Positions 12,601 through 24,014 of a stretch of 64,000 bases of DNA are shown one piece after another (position 1 is the first letter of the stretch; every line of letters starts with the position of its first letter). Both the position numbers and the translations under genes were made by a program. The notes below the pieces were generated by a model. The model was not told the origin of the DNA. It did no database searches and was given only the letters and a program-made list of their open reading frames with translations. This stretch comes from Heliocybe sulcata. Lineage: Eukaryota > Basidiomycota > Agaricomycetes > Gloeophyllales > Gloeophyllaceae. The stretch spans positions 172,131-236,130 of the forward strand of contig ML213535.1 in the NCBI GenBank assembly GCA_004369045.1. The letters run 5' to 3'.

Positions 12601-15600
12601 CTAATCCGTTCTTCCGTAGCCAAACTGTCCCTCCTCCGGCGCCGGCATCTCCTGTCGTGCCACCTCCCAAGAGCTCTACACCTGTTCCTGTGAAGACGGC
12701 CTATCATACTGCTCCCTCAGATGATAGTGACTGGGATGATGTACAAGAGAAGGATGACGAGGATAGTAGCGACGACGAGATTGCGACGTCTCGTCAGTCT
12801 CGAAGTGCTTTGGCGCAGGAGTTGTTTGGCAGTATCTTGCCCCCCGCGAGACCAGAATCTGCAGGTCCTCCTACCCCTAGAGCATCAGTGACTCCGGCTC
12901 CTGCAGCACCCCCTGCTCCTCCCGCACCCGCAGTACCCGCAGCGCCCCCGGCGCCCCCGGCGCCTGCTATGCCTGTCGTTCCTCCTCCCCCTCCTTCAGC
13001 GCCGATACCGCCACCTGCTCCTGCTGCTCCCGGAGCTCCACCACCACCACCACCTACTTCGGCATCCATTCCTGCCCCTACGGGAGATCGCAGTGCCTTG
13101 TTGGGTGCGATCCAAGGCGGGGCCCGACTGCGCAAGACGGTCACGAACGACCGCAGTTCCGCGCCCGTTAGCGGCAAGGTTCTAGGCGATGCCGCCCCGC
13201 CGGAGCACATTAATGCTGCCCCGCGACTGCCTTCGCCGCCACCCATCGTGCAGCCCGCTGCCATCTCTCCCGATCCCGCAGCGGCTGCCATGCCCACCAT
13301 GCCTTCCATGGACTCTAAGTCGACCAATAGGCAGTCTGTGGATTGGTATGCTGGCCTTGCAGCCGATCAAGGTGGGGCATATCAAGAGCAACTTCCTCCC
13401 ACCATCGAGGAGGACGAAGGCTATGAAGTCGTAGACAAGGAAAGTGCTGTTCCAGATATCCAGGTCTCCGAACATGAGACCAATGGGACCGCCGGAAGCG
13501 ATCCCATGGAAGATATTGACAAATCTACCAGTAAGCAGACCCGTCTCCTTGCTGATATCGCAATATACTCACCGGCTGCAGATTACCGAGTGCGCTCTCT
13601 GTACCCTTATGAGGGCCAGCGGTCCGAAGACCTTAGTGAGCTACATCTTGCGCAGTAGTCTTCGACAATTGGTTGCTGACTATCGCTCCAGATTTCGGAG
13701 AGAACCTGGTGCTTACGGCGCATCCAAGCAAGTCAGATGGTGAATGGTGGTACGGAACTCTAGTTCGTGATGGCCAATCTGGATTCTTCCCGAAGACATA
13801 CGTGCAGGTGCTCGACAACGGTACGGTCTCATGGCTTCTTTTGATTCTCCCTTCTCATGGGTTTTGCAGTCATCAAGGCCAAGGCTCTATATGCCTATAC
13901 GGGTGGTAGCGCCGACGAGCTGCCACTCGCTGAAGGCGATGAAGTCGTCGTCGTCGACAGGAGTGATCCGGACTGGTGGAAAGCCGAGCAGGGCGGTGTC
14001 GTTTTCATTGTGCCAGCTGCGTATCTGGAGATTATAGAGGGTTAGTTGTACGATCGTTCCATGAGTGCTTCCCGTTCTCATCCAATGCTGGATATAGGCT
14101 AAAATACACTGTTCTCTTTTTTCTATATTGACAATATAATCGTTCACACTTGCATCGGACTCCTGTGTAATCAGACGGTGTGTCGTCTCCTCGGAAGCGC
14201 GACTTCGACGAAGGGTATCCAACCGTCGAACAACCTCCGACAGCTATAGAAAGCTTAGCGGAATCCGAGTCCGCGGAAGATTCTGATGATACATCTGATG
14301 AAGAATATTTATCCTTTTCAGATTCAGATTCAGAGCCTGAATCAGAGCGGACTGAGGAGGAAAGACATCGCGAGCGGGAGGCTAGAGAGCTCGAACGACA
14401 AAGGGTTCTTGAAGCTGCAGGCCTGGTCGTGAAAGAAGATGCCGACCGACACTCTAAACCGATGCGCAAAAAGTCTTTACGCCGCCGTCCTCCTCCCGCC
14501 GTACCTCATAGATCGTCTATTGTGTCTACTGCGTCCGAGAAAGACCTTCCTGCGACTCCGCCGCCTGACGCGGACGAAAACGTCGTAAGATTGGACGATG
14601 CGTATGAACGCTACGAAGCATTCAAGCAAACGAAGGGTCATACCAGCCGGCTCTCGACTTCCTCGCTCGATACAGGACCATCGTCGCCGCTCCCTCCTCT
14701 CTCGCCTTCGTCCACGTTGGCCCGCACGGTTTCGAGAGAGAGCGAAGGCGCAGTCCGCACATACTCACATTTTCTTCATTTCTTAGGGAGGCGCACTCCT
14801 GGCACTGAGCCAGAGAAACGTGCCATGCCCATCATATCCGGCCCGATCATGGATAGAGCGGTCACGCCAGTCCAGCAGGAAGGCGATTCATCCTTCGGAT
14901 CTGTGAGTGCTCTTAGTCAGCTCCTTCAGCTAGTAACATACGGGGCGTATCTAGTCTTGGTCGAGCCTTGTAGATAAGACCGCACTAGAGGAGATACCTG
15001 CGCATGAACGGCGAAGACAAGAGGTGAGAGGCGTCTCGTTAGAGTTCGGGAAAGAATCTGAATTTTATCGTGCAGGCAACCTTTGAGCTGATCGCAACAG
15101 AATCCGCATATGTTCGAGATCTGCAACTCATCGTTGAGGTCAGTCCAGGATTGGCCCTTCGCGACTTGTTACTCAGACATCGAAAATAGGTATTCTATGC
15201 GAGCCTTCTGCCGCTGCTCGACACGAAGGCCATCACCGTCATTTTTGCAAATGTAGAGGATATCTTGCTCACAAACACGGTATAGTGGCCCAGCCTCGAT
15301 GCGTACTCGGCTCTTACAAAGTGTCGGCAGACCTTCCTAAGTTCCTTGGAAGAGAGACAGAAAGAATGTCGTCTCTACATCGATAGGATCGGTGACATCT
15401 TGGAAAGCAATATGTCTAAAATGGCTGTATACATGGTGCGTATAGCCCTGGCTTCTTTCCCGCATCCCTAGACAGGACATGTATAGGACTATTGCGTCAA
15501 CCAAGCGACGGCCATCAAGGTTCTCCAATCAATGAGGGAGTCAAATCCGGCACTGGCTGCCCAGCTTCAGGTCTGTGCAAAGTGGTCTGGTTCAGAAGCT

Positions 15601-16550
15601 CACTCTGACATTCAACGCGAGAACAGAGGCTGCGCGACGACCCAATAGTTCGAAATCTTGACCTATCAAGCTATCTGCTGGTTCCAAGTAAGTCTCCCTT
15701 TCTCATGAGGGATCTCTCAAACTAACCGTTCGGTCCTAGTGCAGCGCATCACAAGATACCCTCTCTTGATCAAACAGGTCCGTTACTCGAGCGTCCCTGC
15801 ATACGTGACGGGACAAACGCTTTATTCAGATACTTCACTATACCGAGACGGCAGACGAACGTGGAAGGATTGAAAATGCACTCGAGATTGCAGAACGCAT
15901 CCTTGATCACATTAACGAAAGTATTCGGGAGCAGGAGGGACGTGAGCGGCTGAAGACTATTTCCCGAGATCTCTGGATTGGCCAAGGGTAAGTAATCAGG
16001 CATGCCGGGCTTGATGATGCTGCAGCAGAGTGTGATCTGACCGGAGAATACTTAGGCGCCTCGACTTGACCGCTCCTACTAGGTATATGGGTTCCAGAAA
16101 GTTGCTCAAGGAAGGAACAATTGCAAAGGCCAAGAGTGGACGGAAACTCCGGGCCTTCCTATGCAGCGATATCTTGGTGTTGACGGACGACGCAGCCAAG
16201 TCCTTATATCGCATGGTCAGTTCTCCCTGATATAAGTCGGATCATCCTTGAGCTAATCCTTTCGGTCAGCCTATACCGTTGTCAGAGGTCAAAGTCCGGG
16301 ATATACCGGGAAGCAAGGGTATGATTTACCTTCAGCTGTATCTGTTTTAGGCGGCTAATGTCCATGTCCACGTAACGCAGATGACAGCACATTCCAGCTG
16401 GCGCTACCGTATCCGAGGGGCGGTGAGACTGTCAACGTTAGGGCAATGTCCGTCCGTGACTGTCAACTGTGGATGCAAGCAATCGAGTCAGCCTCAGATC
16501 GGTGCAAAGTAGCCGAGAAAAGGGCTCATCGAAAGACTCTGTCCACATGA
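9692..16550 (+). CDS. Intersectin-like endocytic scaffold with RhoGEF (Cin1/Pan1 type)
   Basis: Multidomain adaptor linking endocytosis to actin, comparable to Cryptococcus Cin1 and animal intersectin; its EH and WH2 parts resemble yeast Pan1. Order: Q/P-rich N terminus with PQQTGFPGAQG-type repeats; one EH domain at about residues 220-310 (WDTKGTGFIDGQTAREIF, then LADADNRGKLNVQEF); a coiled coil and an R/D/Y-rich segment (about 420-600); long poly-proline stretches; a WH2 motif (RSALLGAIQGGARLRK); two SH3 domains (VRSLYPYEGQ...GEWWYGTL and KALYAYTGG...DPDWWKAE); an acidic linker; a DH RhoGEF domain (FELIATESAYVRDLQLIVE, LLVPMQRITRYPLLIKQ); and a PH domain, with the stop at 16548-16550. The first exons I resolve are 9692-10521, 10572-10648, 10705-13530, 13582-13635, 13692-13820, 13870-14040, 14175-14902 and 14979-15023. 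The phases agree. About ten more short exons follow. The total is near 2,000 residues. Confidence 0.88.
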
Positions 16551-17183
16551 ATTTCGCCGTGCAGATAGAGTTTCTTATGCCATTCCCTTCGTTGCAGCGG
16601 GTCCGACTGCATTTCGGACCATTCATCGCGTATCATGTATCGTAAAATCTTGTCTAATTGGGACGTTATACGGCCTTGTGGCGCGACCTCCATTTTAATG
16701 CAATTTCCATGTCTGATGGACGCTACGTTCATTTCAAAAATTTGTGCTCGCCAATATATTCAGAACAGCCCTGTGCGATTACTCTCTGGAGGAGTTTGAC
16801 CATACGATTGCCCGACTCAACATCCCTGTACGCGCGGGAGTCGACAAGTCTGCTACGGGACACTCAGTTAGAGACCGTTCAGATCCACCTCAACGCTCAA
16901 CGATTAGGCTTTGGGTACTCAGGGTACAGCTTACACGTCACTGCGCAGCTTGAGAGCTTGAGAGCAAGAGATGTGGTAACCGGAGTGCAAAGTACCTACA
17001 CTATCTGCAGCCCATCATCGCGCTTCCCGGGCGCGTATATATATTTACGAAGCAGAAGCTTGCATGATCTTGTCACGACAACAGTCGATGGGATTCATCT
17101 ACCATCCCACATATCCACGCGCACAAAGCCTGAGTCGGGGTTGAACGTTGAGTGATGAGACCCTTAGAGTTATACGAACATAC
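16551..17183. other. Convergent intergenic region
   Basis: This lies between the 3' ends of the intersectin gene (plus) and DUF6533 copy 2 (minus), so it should be mainly 3' UTR. A 165-codon plus-strand frame at 16658-17155 has no recognisable domain and I treat it as chance. Confidence 0.5.
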
Positions 17184-18875
17184 CTAGTTGCCGGAGAGCA
17201 CGGTGTCAAGAGTGTCCGGTTTGGAGCCTCTAACATTGAATGCCAAGGCACTCATTTCGTAATCTGTGGTCGTTCCTTTCGGTTCCAACATGCCCCTAAT
17301 GTTGAGCAAAAGCCTACAAAACGTGAGGATCCATGCCGGACGGCATCGGAAGTGGACGGACCTTGAGCACACGACGATTTGAAGGCAGCGCATCAAGCTG
17401 TGAGTTGTTTAGACATTGAGCCACTCAACAGAGGCATAGCTGTACCTCGTAGCGACATACACCAGAGAAATCGGTGCGAGAATCCAGATCAGCAAGTTGC
17501 AGACTGAGATGGCTGTCTTCACTGGTAAGACACTGCAAAAACGATCAAGCGGACACCAGACATACACATGATGACTGAAAGACATCAGCTGGAATGTTAG
17601 CAATCACGGAATATTATGTGCTAGCAGACTTTACCGATGTAATAGATAAAACCTGGACGGCCGTGTCAGTAGTTCTGATCTTGCTCCCAAACAGTCACGA
17701 ACCATCTCGGTAGAGAACTTTTACGAAGGCCGTGCTGTATACAAACCCGGATGCTAGAATGAGAGAATGAGGGAACGGTTGCTATACGCACATTCTGAGA
17801 CTCACAGTTCCTAAGAGCCTTGTAAACCGTCAACCCAAATATACCTGCGGATCAACATTAGACAGATGGAATAAGCAACCATGAGACGATTCCAAGAGCA
17901 CGTACTAGTTTCGGTAACAAAGAATGGTATCCAAAATGCAGTGAGCATCCTTCTGCAGATGGGTGCGGTACATTGTGGCGTGCATCCGACCATTACGCCT
18001 GGTACCTCGTTCGGGACGACTAGATGATAGGCAAGCTCTGTATGTCAGTAGCAATAGAGATTGATGGATCGAATATGACGGACATTCAATCAGATGTTTG
18101 TACAACCAGATACAAGTAGCCATCATGGTGGCCACGGCGCACTGTAGTTTGGCATGAACCCTGTTTGGGTTGAGCACGTCACTGTCTACGTACCACAGAG
18201 AGGAAAGTGAGTAGAACCAAGAGAAATCGGTTATTCCTGTACAGTGCGTAAGTCCTCAGGACCAGGACATCTGATTCTCCGATGTGAGCGCGGAGAAAAA
18301 AATGGTAATGCACAACTCACATTCAACGGTTCCGAGAGTGAGGATTCCTAGGATGTTCGGGCCTAAGAATGCGCTGGAGCAGCTTCAAACAACAGTAAGA
18401 TGTTTCAACAGCCGATAGTGATAGAATCAAAAGGGACATAAAACTGTGCGCAATATCAGCCAAGTCGCCCTGGATTCGAGCCATGACTGATGAACTCACT
18501 CGTGGACCCAGCGACGGGTTTAGTTGATCTATGGTAGATAAGCCAGAAGCGGATGGTGAGATGGAGTCGACTTACAGTTGAGATCGATTCCAAAGAGGAC
18601 AAATGGAACATAGCGATTCTGGATCTTGCAGTCAGGAGACCGGAACGCGAGCGGGGGGAGGCTACTTACGAATAAGAAAAGATATTTTCCAAACGAGTTC
18701 CCGGCCTTCCAGACGCGCGCCACCTAAAGTATTGCGCATAAGCAAAGCGCGATAGAGTGAACTACGCTCTGCCTACCTCCTCGTCGAACGTCAGCAGGAG
18801 GTCCAACAGGAGGATCGTGACGGCAGCGACTGCGCAACGAATGTGAGGACATTCATCTGTGACAATGTAGTACAT
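17184..18875 (-). CDS. DUF6533 seven-helix membrane protein (copy 2)
   Basis: Second member of the basidiomycete DUF6533 family, function unknown. The ATG at 18873-18875 gives MYYIVTDECPHIRCAVAAVT, then LLLDLLLTFDEE. An intron of about 48 nt joins this to VARVWKAGNSFGKYLFLF, and the next exon starts NRYVPFVLFG, so the acidic residue, W and NRY signature is complete. Further on come a helix, VCNLLIWILAPISLVYVATRY (positions about 17,440-17,500), and a terminal exon with CRLLLNIRGMLEP and an acidic, serine-containing tail ending at 17184. Middle exons (17.6-18.5 kb) are short and not all resolved. It is convergent with the intersectin gene and divergent from the P450 pair. Confidence 0.75.
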
Positions 18876-20037
18876 TGGTTATGGATTTTGAACACACCGT
18901 AGGTGTACTAGAATGACAAATATCGATCAGTATTTCATGCCACTGCCTGTAATCAGCAGCTTGACTTGCCTTCGTGTCCCTCAGATCTTCAAGTGATTTA
19001 ATTAGAGAGGTTACGGCGGAAGCCTCCGACATGTTCACTCCGGCCAGTAGTGCAGATGCTAGGTTAACGAAGACTTGCAGAGTAGACTTGGACTTGATCG
19101 GACTTGGCGAAACACCTACTACTTATTATATGAATCTGCTATTAAAATACACGGCATTTCAGCATATAGCGCCGGTTCACTCGTAGTCGCTGATAAAGTA
19201 TCAAACAGAAGAACAACCGGACGGAAACACTCATCACTATCCGCCACTCAGTAGAGTTTGAGTGCTGTGACCTGCCGGTGCCAAGTATAATCGACAGGCC
19301 TGTCTGTCGCCGGCATCCAAGCATCACTTTCTTGGAAAGGGGACAAGCAAGTTGCGGATGGTCTGATATACGGACCCACAACTGATCTATAATCCACAGC
19401 ATTAGAGATCATCCGCCACTAGGGCCTGAGGCTAACCTTTAAGGAAAATCAGTGATGAGGCACCCGTCCTATGCGAGAGAGTAGTATTAATCGGCTCCAC
19501 ACATCACATCTTAGCCTGAGCGCATCTCAAATGAATCAAGAGCTGTCGTTCGCCGTTCCAGCGCAGCACACTAGCTCCGAGTCTGACTCAAGTCACAGGC
19601 AATATGGCCCCGGAACATCGACACCGAAAAGCTCAGCTGGAGTGAAGAAGCATGACCCTCGTGGTATGGATAAACTTCAAGCGTCAGCAACACAGATGTA
19701 TAGCAAGACGAGGAATTTAAACGAGAGAGGAAGTCCGTGAACGTTTGAACATTGGCCTTCGGGTGCATTGTCGGCTATTGCCGTCGATCTGCAACGGACA
19801 TGTAAAGCATGTTCTTGCCATTGAATTAACTTCGCGGCGTCTAAGCAGAGCACCTTCGAACATCTGTCCGCTGAATCAGAAGGCTATGTTTGTCTGTTCT
19901 CGACCACAATGCCGTGTCTTCACCGTGGTACCTTCAAGCTGACGCCCGAGAACACCGCTGCGCTTCCATAAGTTCCGTCTCAACAACCTGCTCTTGTGCC
20001 CAGTACTGCACAGGCAATATCTGCGCTCGCGCAACCC
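18876..20037. other. Divergent promoter region
   Basis: This 1.16-kb stretch separates the starts of DUF6533 copy 2 (minus) and P450 copy A (plus). Short open frames (18974-19186, 19471-19740, 19745-19942) have no recognisable domain. I see no repeat or clear TATA box. Confidence 0.45.
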
Positions 20038-22381
20038 ATGTTGTCCTTATTGCAAGTGGCTGCCTACGCAGCTGCTGCTGGAATAGTATGAACAATTCCT
20101 ATATGTTCGCGTACCGCTTCTCATACCTTTTCTATTCTTCTCATGTGATTGTCAAGCGCACTGAACCAAGCGTTCCAACAGCCCTCCTTGTTTTGTTGGT
20201 GCTAGTAGCGGCATCGACAGTTGGCTTGTGGCATGTCGGAACTGCGGTCCTTACTGCTGCTGTCAAAACCAGCGTCGTCGGTTTAGTCACGTATCTGGCT
20301 TCCCTATCGGCGTCCGTCATTCTATACCGACTGTCGGGATTCCACCCCCTTGCACAATATCCGGGTCCGATACTGGCAAAAACTTCTAAATGGTGGATGT
20401 CGGTTTGGATTGCCAAGGGTAACCGTCACCTAAAGCTACAAGAGTGCGGTCACCATCGACATTCTGTGTACTGTACTTACGGGCACATCGTCACAGACTC
20501 CACAGAACTTACGGGCCATGGGTTCGGATTGGTACGTCTTGGGCATGGGTCGTTTCTCCAACTCTTCAATCTGTGTTGCAGGTCCGAATGAGCTCTCTGT
20601 CAATATTCCGGAGGCTATCAAGCCAATTTACGGGCAAATGTTCCGGGCTCCGTTCTACCAAGGTACATCAGCAAGGCGCAATACCGATATGTGTGCTAAG
20701 ATTTACAACATGCAGGCGCACCTCAAGACGCGGCAGCTTTGGTAACAACTCTCGATCGCAATGAACATGCCCGAAGATTAGTCGTAAGCTCATCAATGAC
20801 ACAGCATCGTATTTCTCCATCTCATCATCATATAGGCTTGGAGCAAAGCGTTCAGCAGTGAGATGGTACAGACATATCGAGAGTCTGCTATGGTTGGTGC
20901 ACCGCTACCATATGAACTGCTGTGTAAACCGAACTTTGAATAGGCACGCACAAACCAACTGATTGACGTCCTGAAGCGAGAAGGAAAGGGAGGAAAGCGT
21001 GTCTCGCTATCCCATTGGATTGCTTTGTGGGCTATGTAAGATATCAAGGGCGGTTTATTCGAACATCATGCTCACTTTTCTCAGGGATGTGATGGGCGAC
21101 ATGGCATTCTCGGGTGGTTTCGAGACTCTGGCTGCTGGTCAAGATAGCGAGGGTTGGATGGAAGTCGTATGTTTACTCCCCGATCTCGAGTCCAATCTCA
21201 GGATTCTAACCATACGCCCAGCTATCTATGGGGGTACTATTCGTGGGTAGTGCGTAATCCAGAAGTTTGGAAAAGGTGCTGTGAATGACATGCATTCCGA
21301 CAGTCCTCGGCCAAGTTCCGTGGATGAGGGACGTCATTGCCTTGCTTCCTCAACCCGGCCCAATCGTAACATTTCAGCAGGTCGGAGTCTTTTTCAATGA
21401 TCCCCACACTAGATTGACACCCTCTTCACAGTTTGCGGGGCAAAAAGTTAAAGAGACGAAGGCGACGATGACGGGCATGAGCAAGGACATTCTCGGGATT
21501 ATAGTGAGTCTTGCGACTTGGAGCACTTGTCAGCTTTGGACTCATCTTATGCCTCCAGCAAGATGAAAGTTCCGGTGGTCCTCCACTCAGCTCCAAGGAG
21601 GCTGCTGCGGACGCATCCTTCATGGTTGTTGCGGGTTCCGACACCGTGGCGCAAGCGCTCATGGCACTGTCGCGATACATAGTTGGGAACAAAGACATCC
21701 AAACTCGCCTTCGTGAAGAACTTAGCCAGCTTTCGGACGATGGCTTTGGTGATGTTGATGCAACGACACTGGCACACCTGCCGTACCTCGACGCATGTGT
21801 GCAGGAAGCCCTACGCATGATACCGCCCGTGCCAGCTGGGCCGCCTAGGTACACTGGCGACCGAGGGTATGAAGTCCTTGGTAAATACATTCCGCCGCAC
21901 ACTACCGTGGCCACTCCGATTTACACTCTTCACCGAGACCGTGAGCAGTAACTTGCTTCTTCTTTGGGAAGTAGCTGACTCGACATTGTCTAGCCGCTAA
22001 TTTCGCGCGTCCAAATGAGTTCATCCCTGAGAGATGGCTTCCTGACTCGACAGTCCTGCCTCACAACAAGGAGGCGTTCATGCCGTTCAGTTACGGGATT
22101 GGGATATGTATCGGAAAGCAGGTCGCCTTGCAAAATATGAAGTGAGCGCAACGAGCACTAAGAGCCTTCAACCGTACTGAATATATTCAAGGCTTTTTAC
22201 CGCTGCTTTATTACACGCCTTCAAGCTTGATTTTGCAGATGCATTCGACCTTGCCAAATACGATGCCTCGTACAAGGTTAGTGCATCTGCTAGTACATCA
22301 GGCCAGATATTGATGCGGGTGTAGGAACATAACCTCTGGCTACATGCTTCTCTCGACGTTACACTGGTGCCATCGAACTAA
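20038..22381 (+). CDS. Cytochrome P450, tandem copy A
   Basis: Membrane-anchored heme monooxygenase with an unknown substrate, possibly CYP5037-like. The start ATG at 20038 gives a short hydrophobic exon (MLSLLQVAAYAAAAGI). An intron leads to RTEPSVPTALLVLLVLVAA, a second hydrophobic stretch, then YRLSGFHPLAQYPGP. Conserved pieces follow: LHRTYGPWVRIGPNELS, AWSKAFSSEMVQTY, DVMGDMAFSGGFETLAAG and VLGQVPWM. The I-helix is VVAGSDTVAQAL (the AGxDT oxygen-binding motif), the K-helix is EALRMIP (ExxR), PERW follows, and the heme loop FSYGIGICIGK keeps the ligating Cys. The C terminus is HNLWLHASLDVTLVPSN with the stop at 22379-22381. There are about 13 exons. All catalytic motifs are intact. It is paralogous to copy B, with matching intron placement. 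The acceptor of the first intron (around 20,160) is uncertain. Confidence 0.87.
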
Positions 22382-24014
22382 GGCTCCCAGCAAGGACCGC
22401 TTTGGGTAAGCTGAAACAGTATGAAAGGTCATTCCGTTTGGTGTATCTTGTGCGTTTGCTGTGCCCCGCTGCCTTCGACATAATCCTTCGGGACCCCGCC
22501 ACCTCTCCGTGAACTCGAGTTAATCCTTGATGTCTGATACTGTACCGTGATGTACAGAAGAATTATGATTATCGATTGAAGATGCCACCAAGCAGATGCG
22601 AAACTACCAGCTTGGATGTTCTCCCGAATCAGTCTCGTGCCTCTCGTTCATCTCCGATGTGTTGACTATATCTCTGATTCCTAGTCTTCGATACATCCCG
22701 TGGGCCGGGTGATTGATAGGCATTGCGTTTAGACATCAAGCTTGTGCCGCAGCTAGATCTGGTTTAGCAGGTAGGAGAGTTCATCGTGGTTAGCATGATC
22801 TCGGAAGCAACACATCTGTTCAGCTGAGCATAGGTAAAATGCCCTAAGTCACGAAGATCATGATAGCACGGATATCTACCACACAGCCGCTGCCGGCGCT
22901 TGGGATCGTTTCGTAAGTACACCTTCGTGAACATCATCTTGATCATCTGTCGGCTCTGCTCATGAACCTCACATAGGAACTACATCAGCCAGCACCCAGC
23001 TTCACCGAGTGGCAGACTAAAAGGATGCTTCATAATCATGGACAACGGGGTTACAGAGGAACGAGCAGTGCCTCCACGCCTAATCGAGGCCAGCATCGGA
23101 ATGACTCACTGCCTTGAGTACTACCCTGATCGCGATATCACTGATCAGGGAATACCAGATATGGCTGTCCTTTTACTGATCCATCAGGGGGAAACATCAT
23201 CGTATTCTGTCTCCTGGTCCCGCGACACCTGATTCAGATCTCGCGAGCAGGACAATTGCAAAGTCCTGATATGGTCTAGGTGATTACTACGTACTACAAT
23301 GGTAGAAGCTGTCAGGATTACCTGAGCGCTGACCAAGGCATGCCTGTGGCAACACTACTTCCATCAATATCACCGACAGAAGACTGCTCGAGATCGTACT
23401 GACATTCAGGCCTGCAGGTGCCGGCCATGCCTGATATTGCTTAGCTGCGCGGCTCTTCTTGCATCGCTCTCGCAACATCATTCATACAGGCTCAGACTCC
23501 GCTGATATGGGTCCAGGTATGCCATGCAGTACACACTACCATATCGTTCAATCAAGGCGTGCTGGCCATCGTGCCCACTATGCCCTGATACCTGTCCTAT
23601 CCACGGGCTAATTGGTGCGAAATCTGTGTTTTGACGTCTACTGCGTATAGGTTCTCAACTTGAGCATGTGTAGGTGTTCCGTTCCATGAAACCTAATTGC
23701 AGTCCTGGAGAAACTCCGACGCAGCCATCGTGATGTTTTCAATTATGCTCTATCCTAGGTCTCGGATACTATGGCCTGATACTCGCTTCAATCAGAAAGG
23801 ATAGGCCAACAAGTGAGGGCAACACCAGCACAGGCCGATGGAAGGCTTTGCACTGCCTGACAATCTAAACCTGTCCAGTACGCTCCAGTGAAGACAGTGT
23901 GCTCTCTCACATTCGATGATCTGGGATCAATCATCATCCATCTCTTGAGTCTATAAGGCTCAGGATCCAAATTGATGGGGTTATTCCACTCCTTCACTGA
24001 TCACGCTACTTACA
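22382..24014. other. Spacer between tandem P450s
   Basis: This 1.6-kb stretch holds the 3' UTR of copy A and the promoter of copy B. Frames such as 22764-22946 (minus), 23038-23232 (plus), 23287-23481 (minus) and 23788-23997 (minus) have no recognisable domain. I see no P450 remnants or mobile-element ends. Confidence 0.45.

Noticed and set aside
12000-13327. Long minus-strand Gly/Ala-rich open frames
   Set aside because: They are the antisense of proline-rich, GC-rich coding sequence of the intersectin gene, which has clear domains on the plus strand.
16658-17155. 165-codon plus-strand frame after the intersectin gene
   Set aside because: No domain or credible splice structure; it lies in the 3' region between convergent genes.
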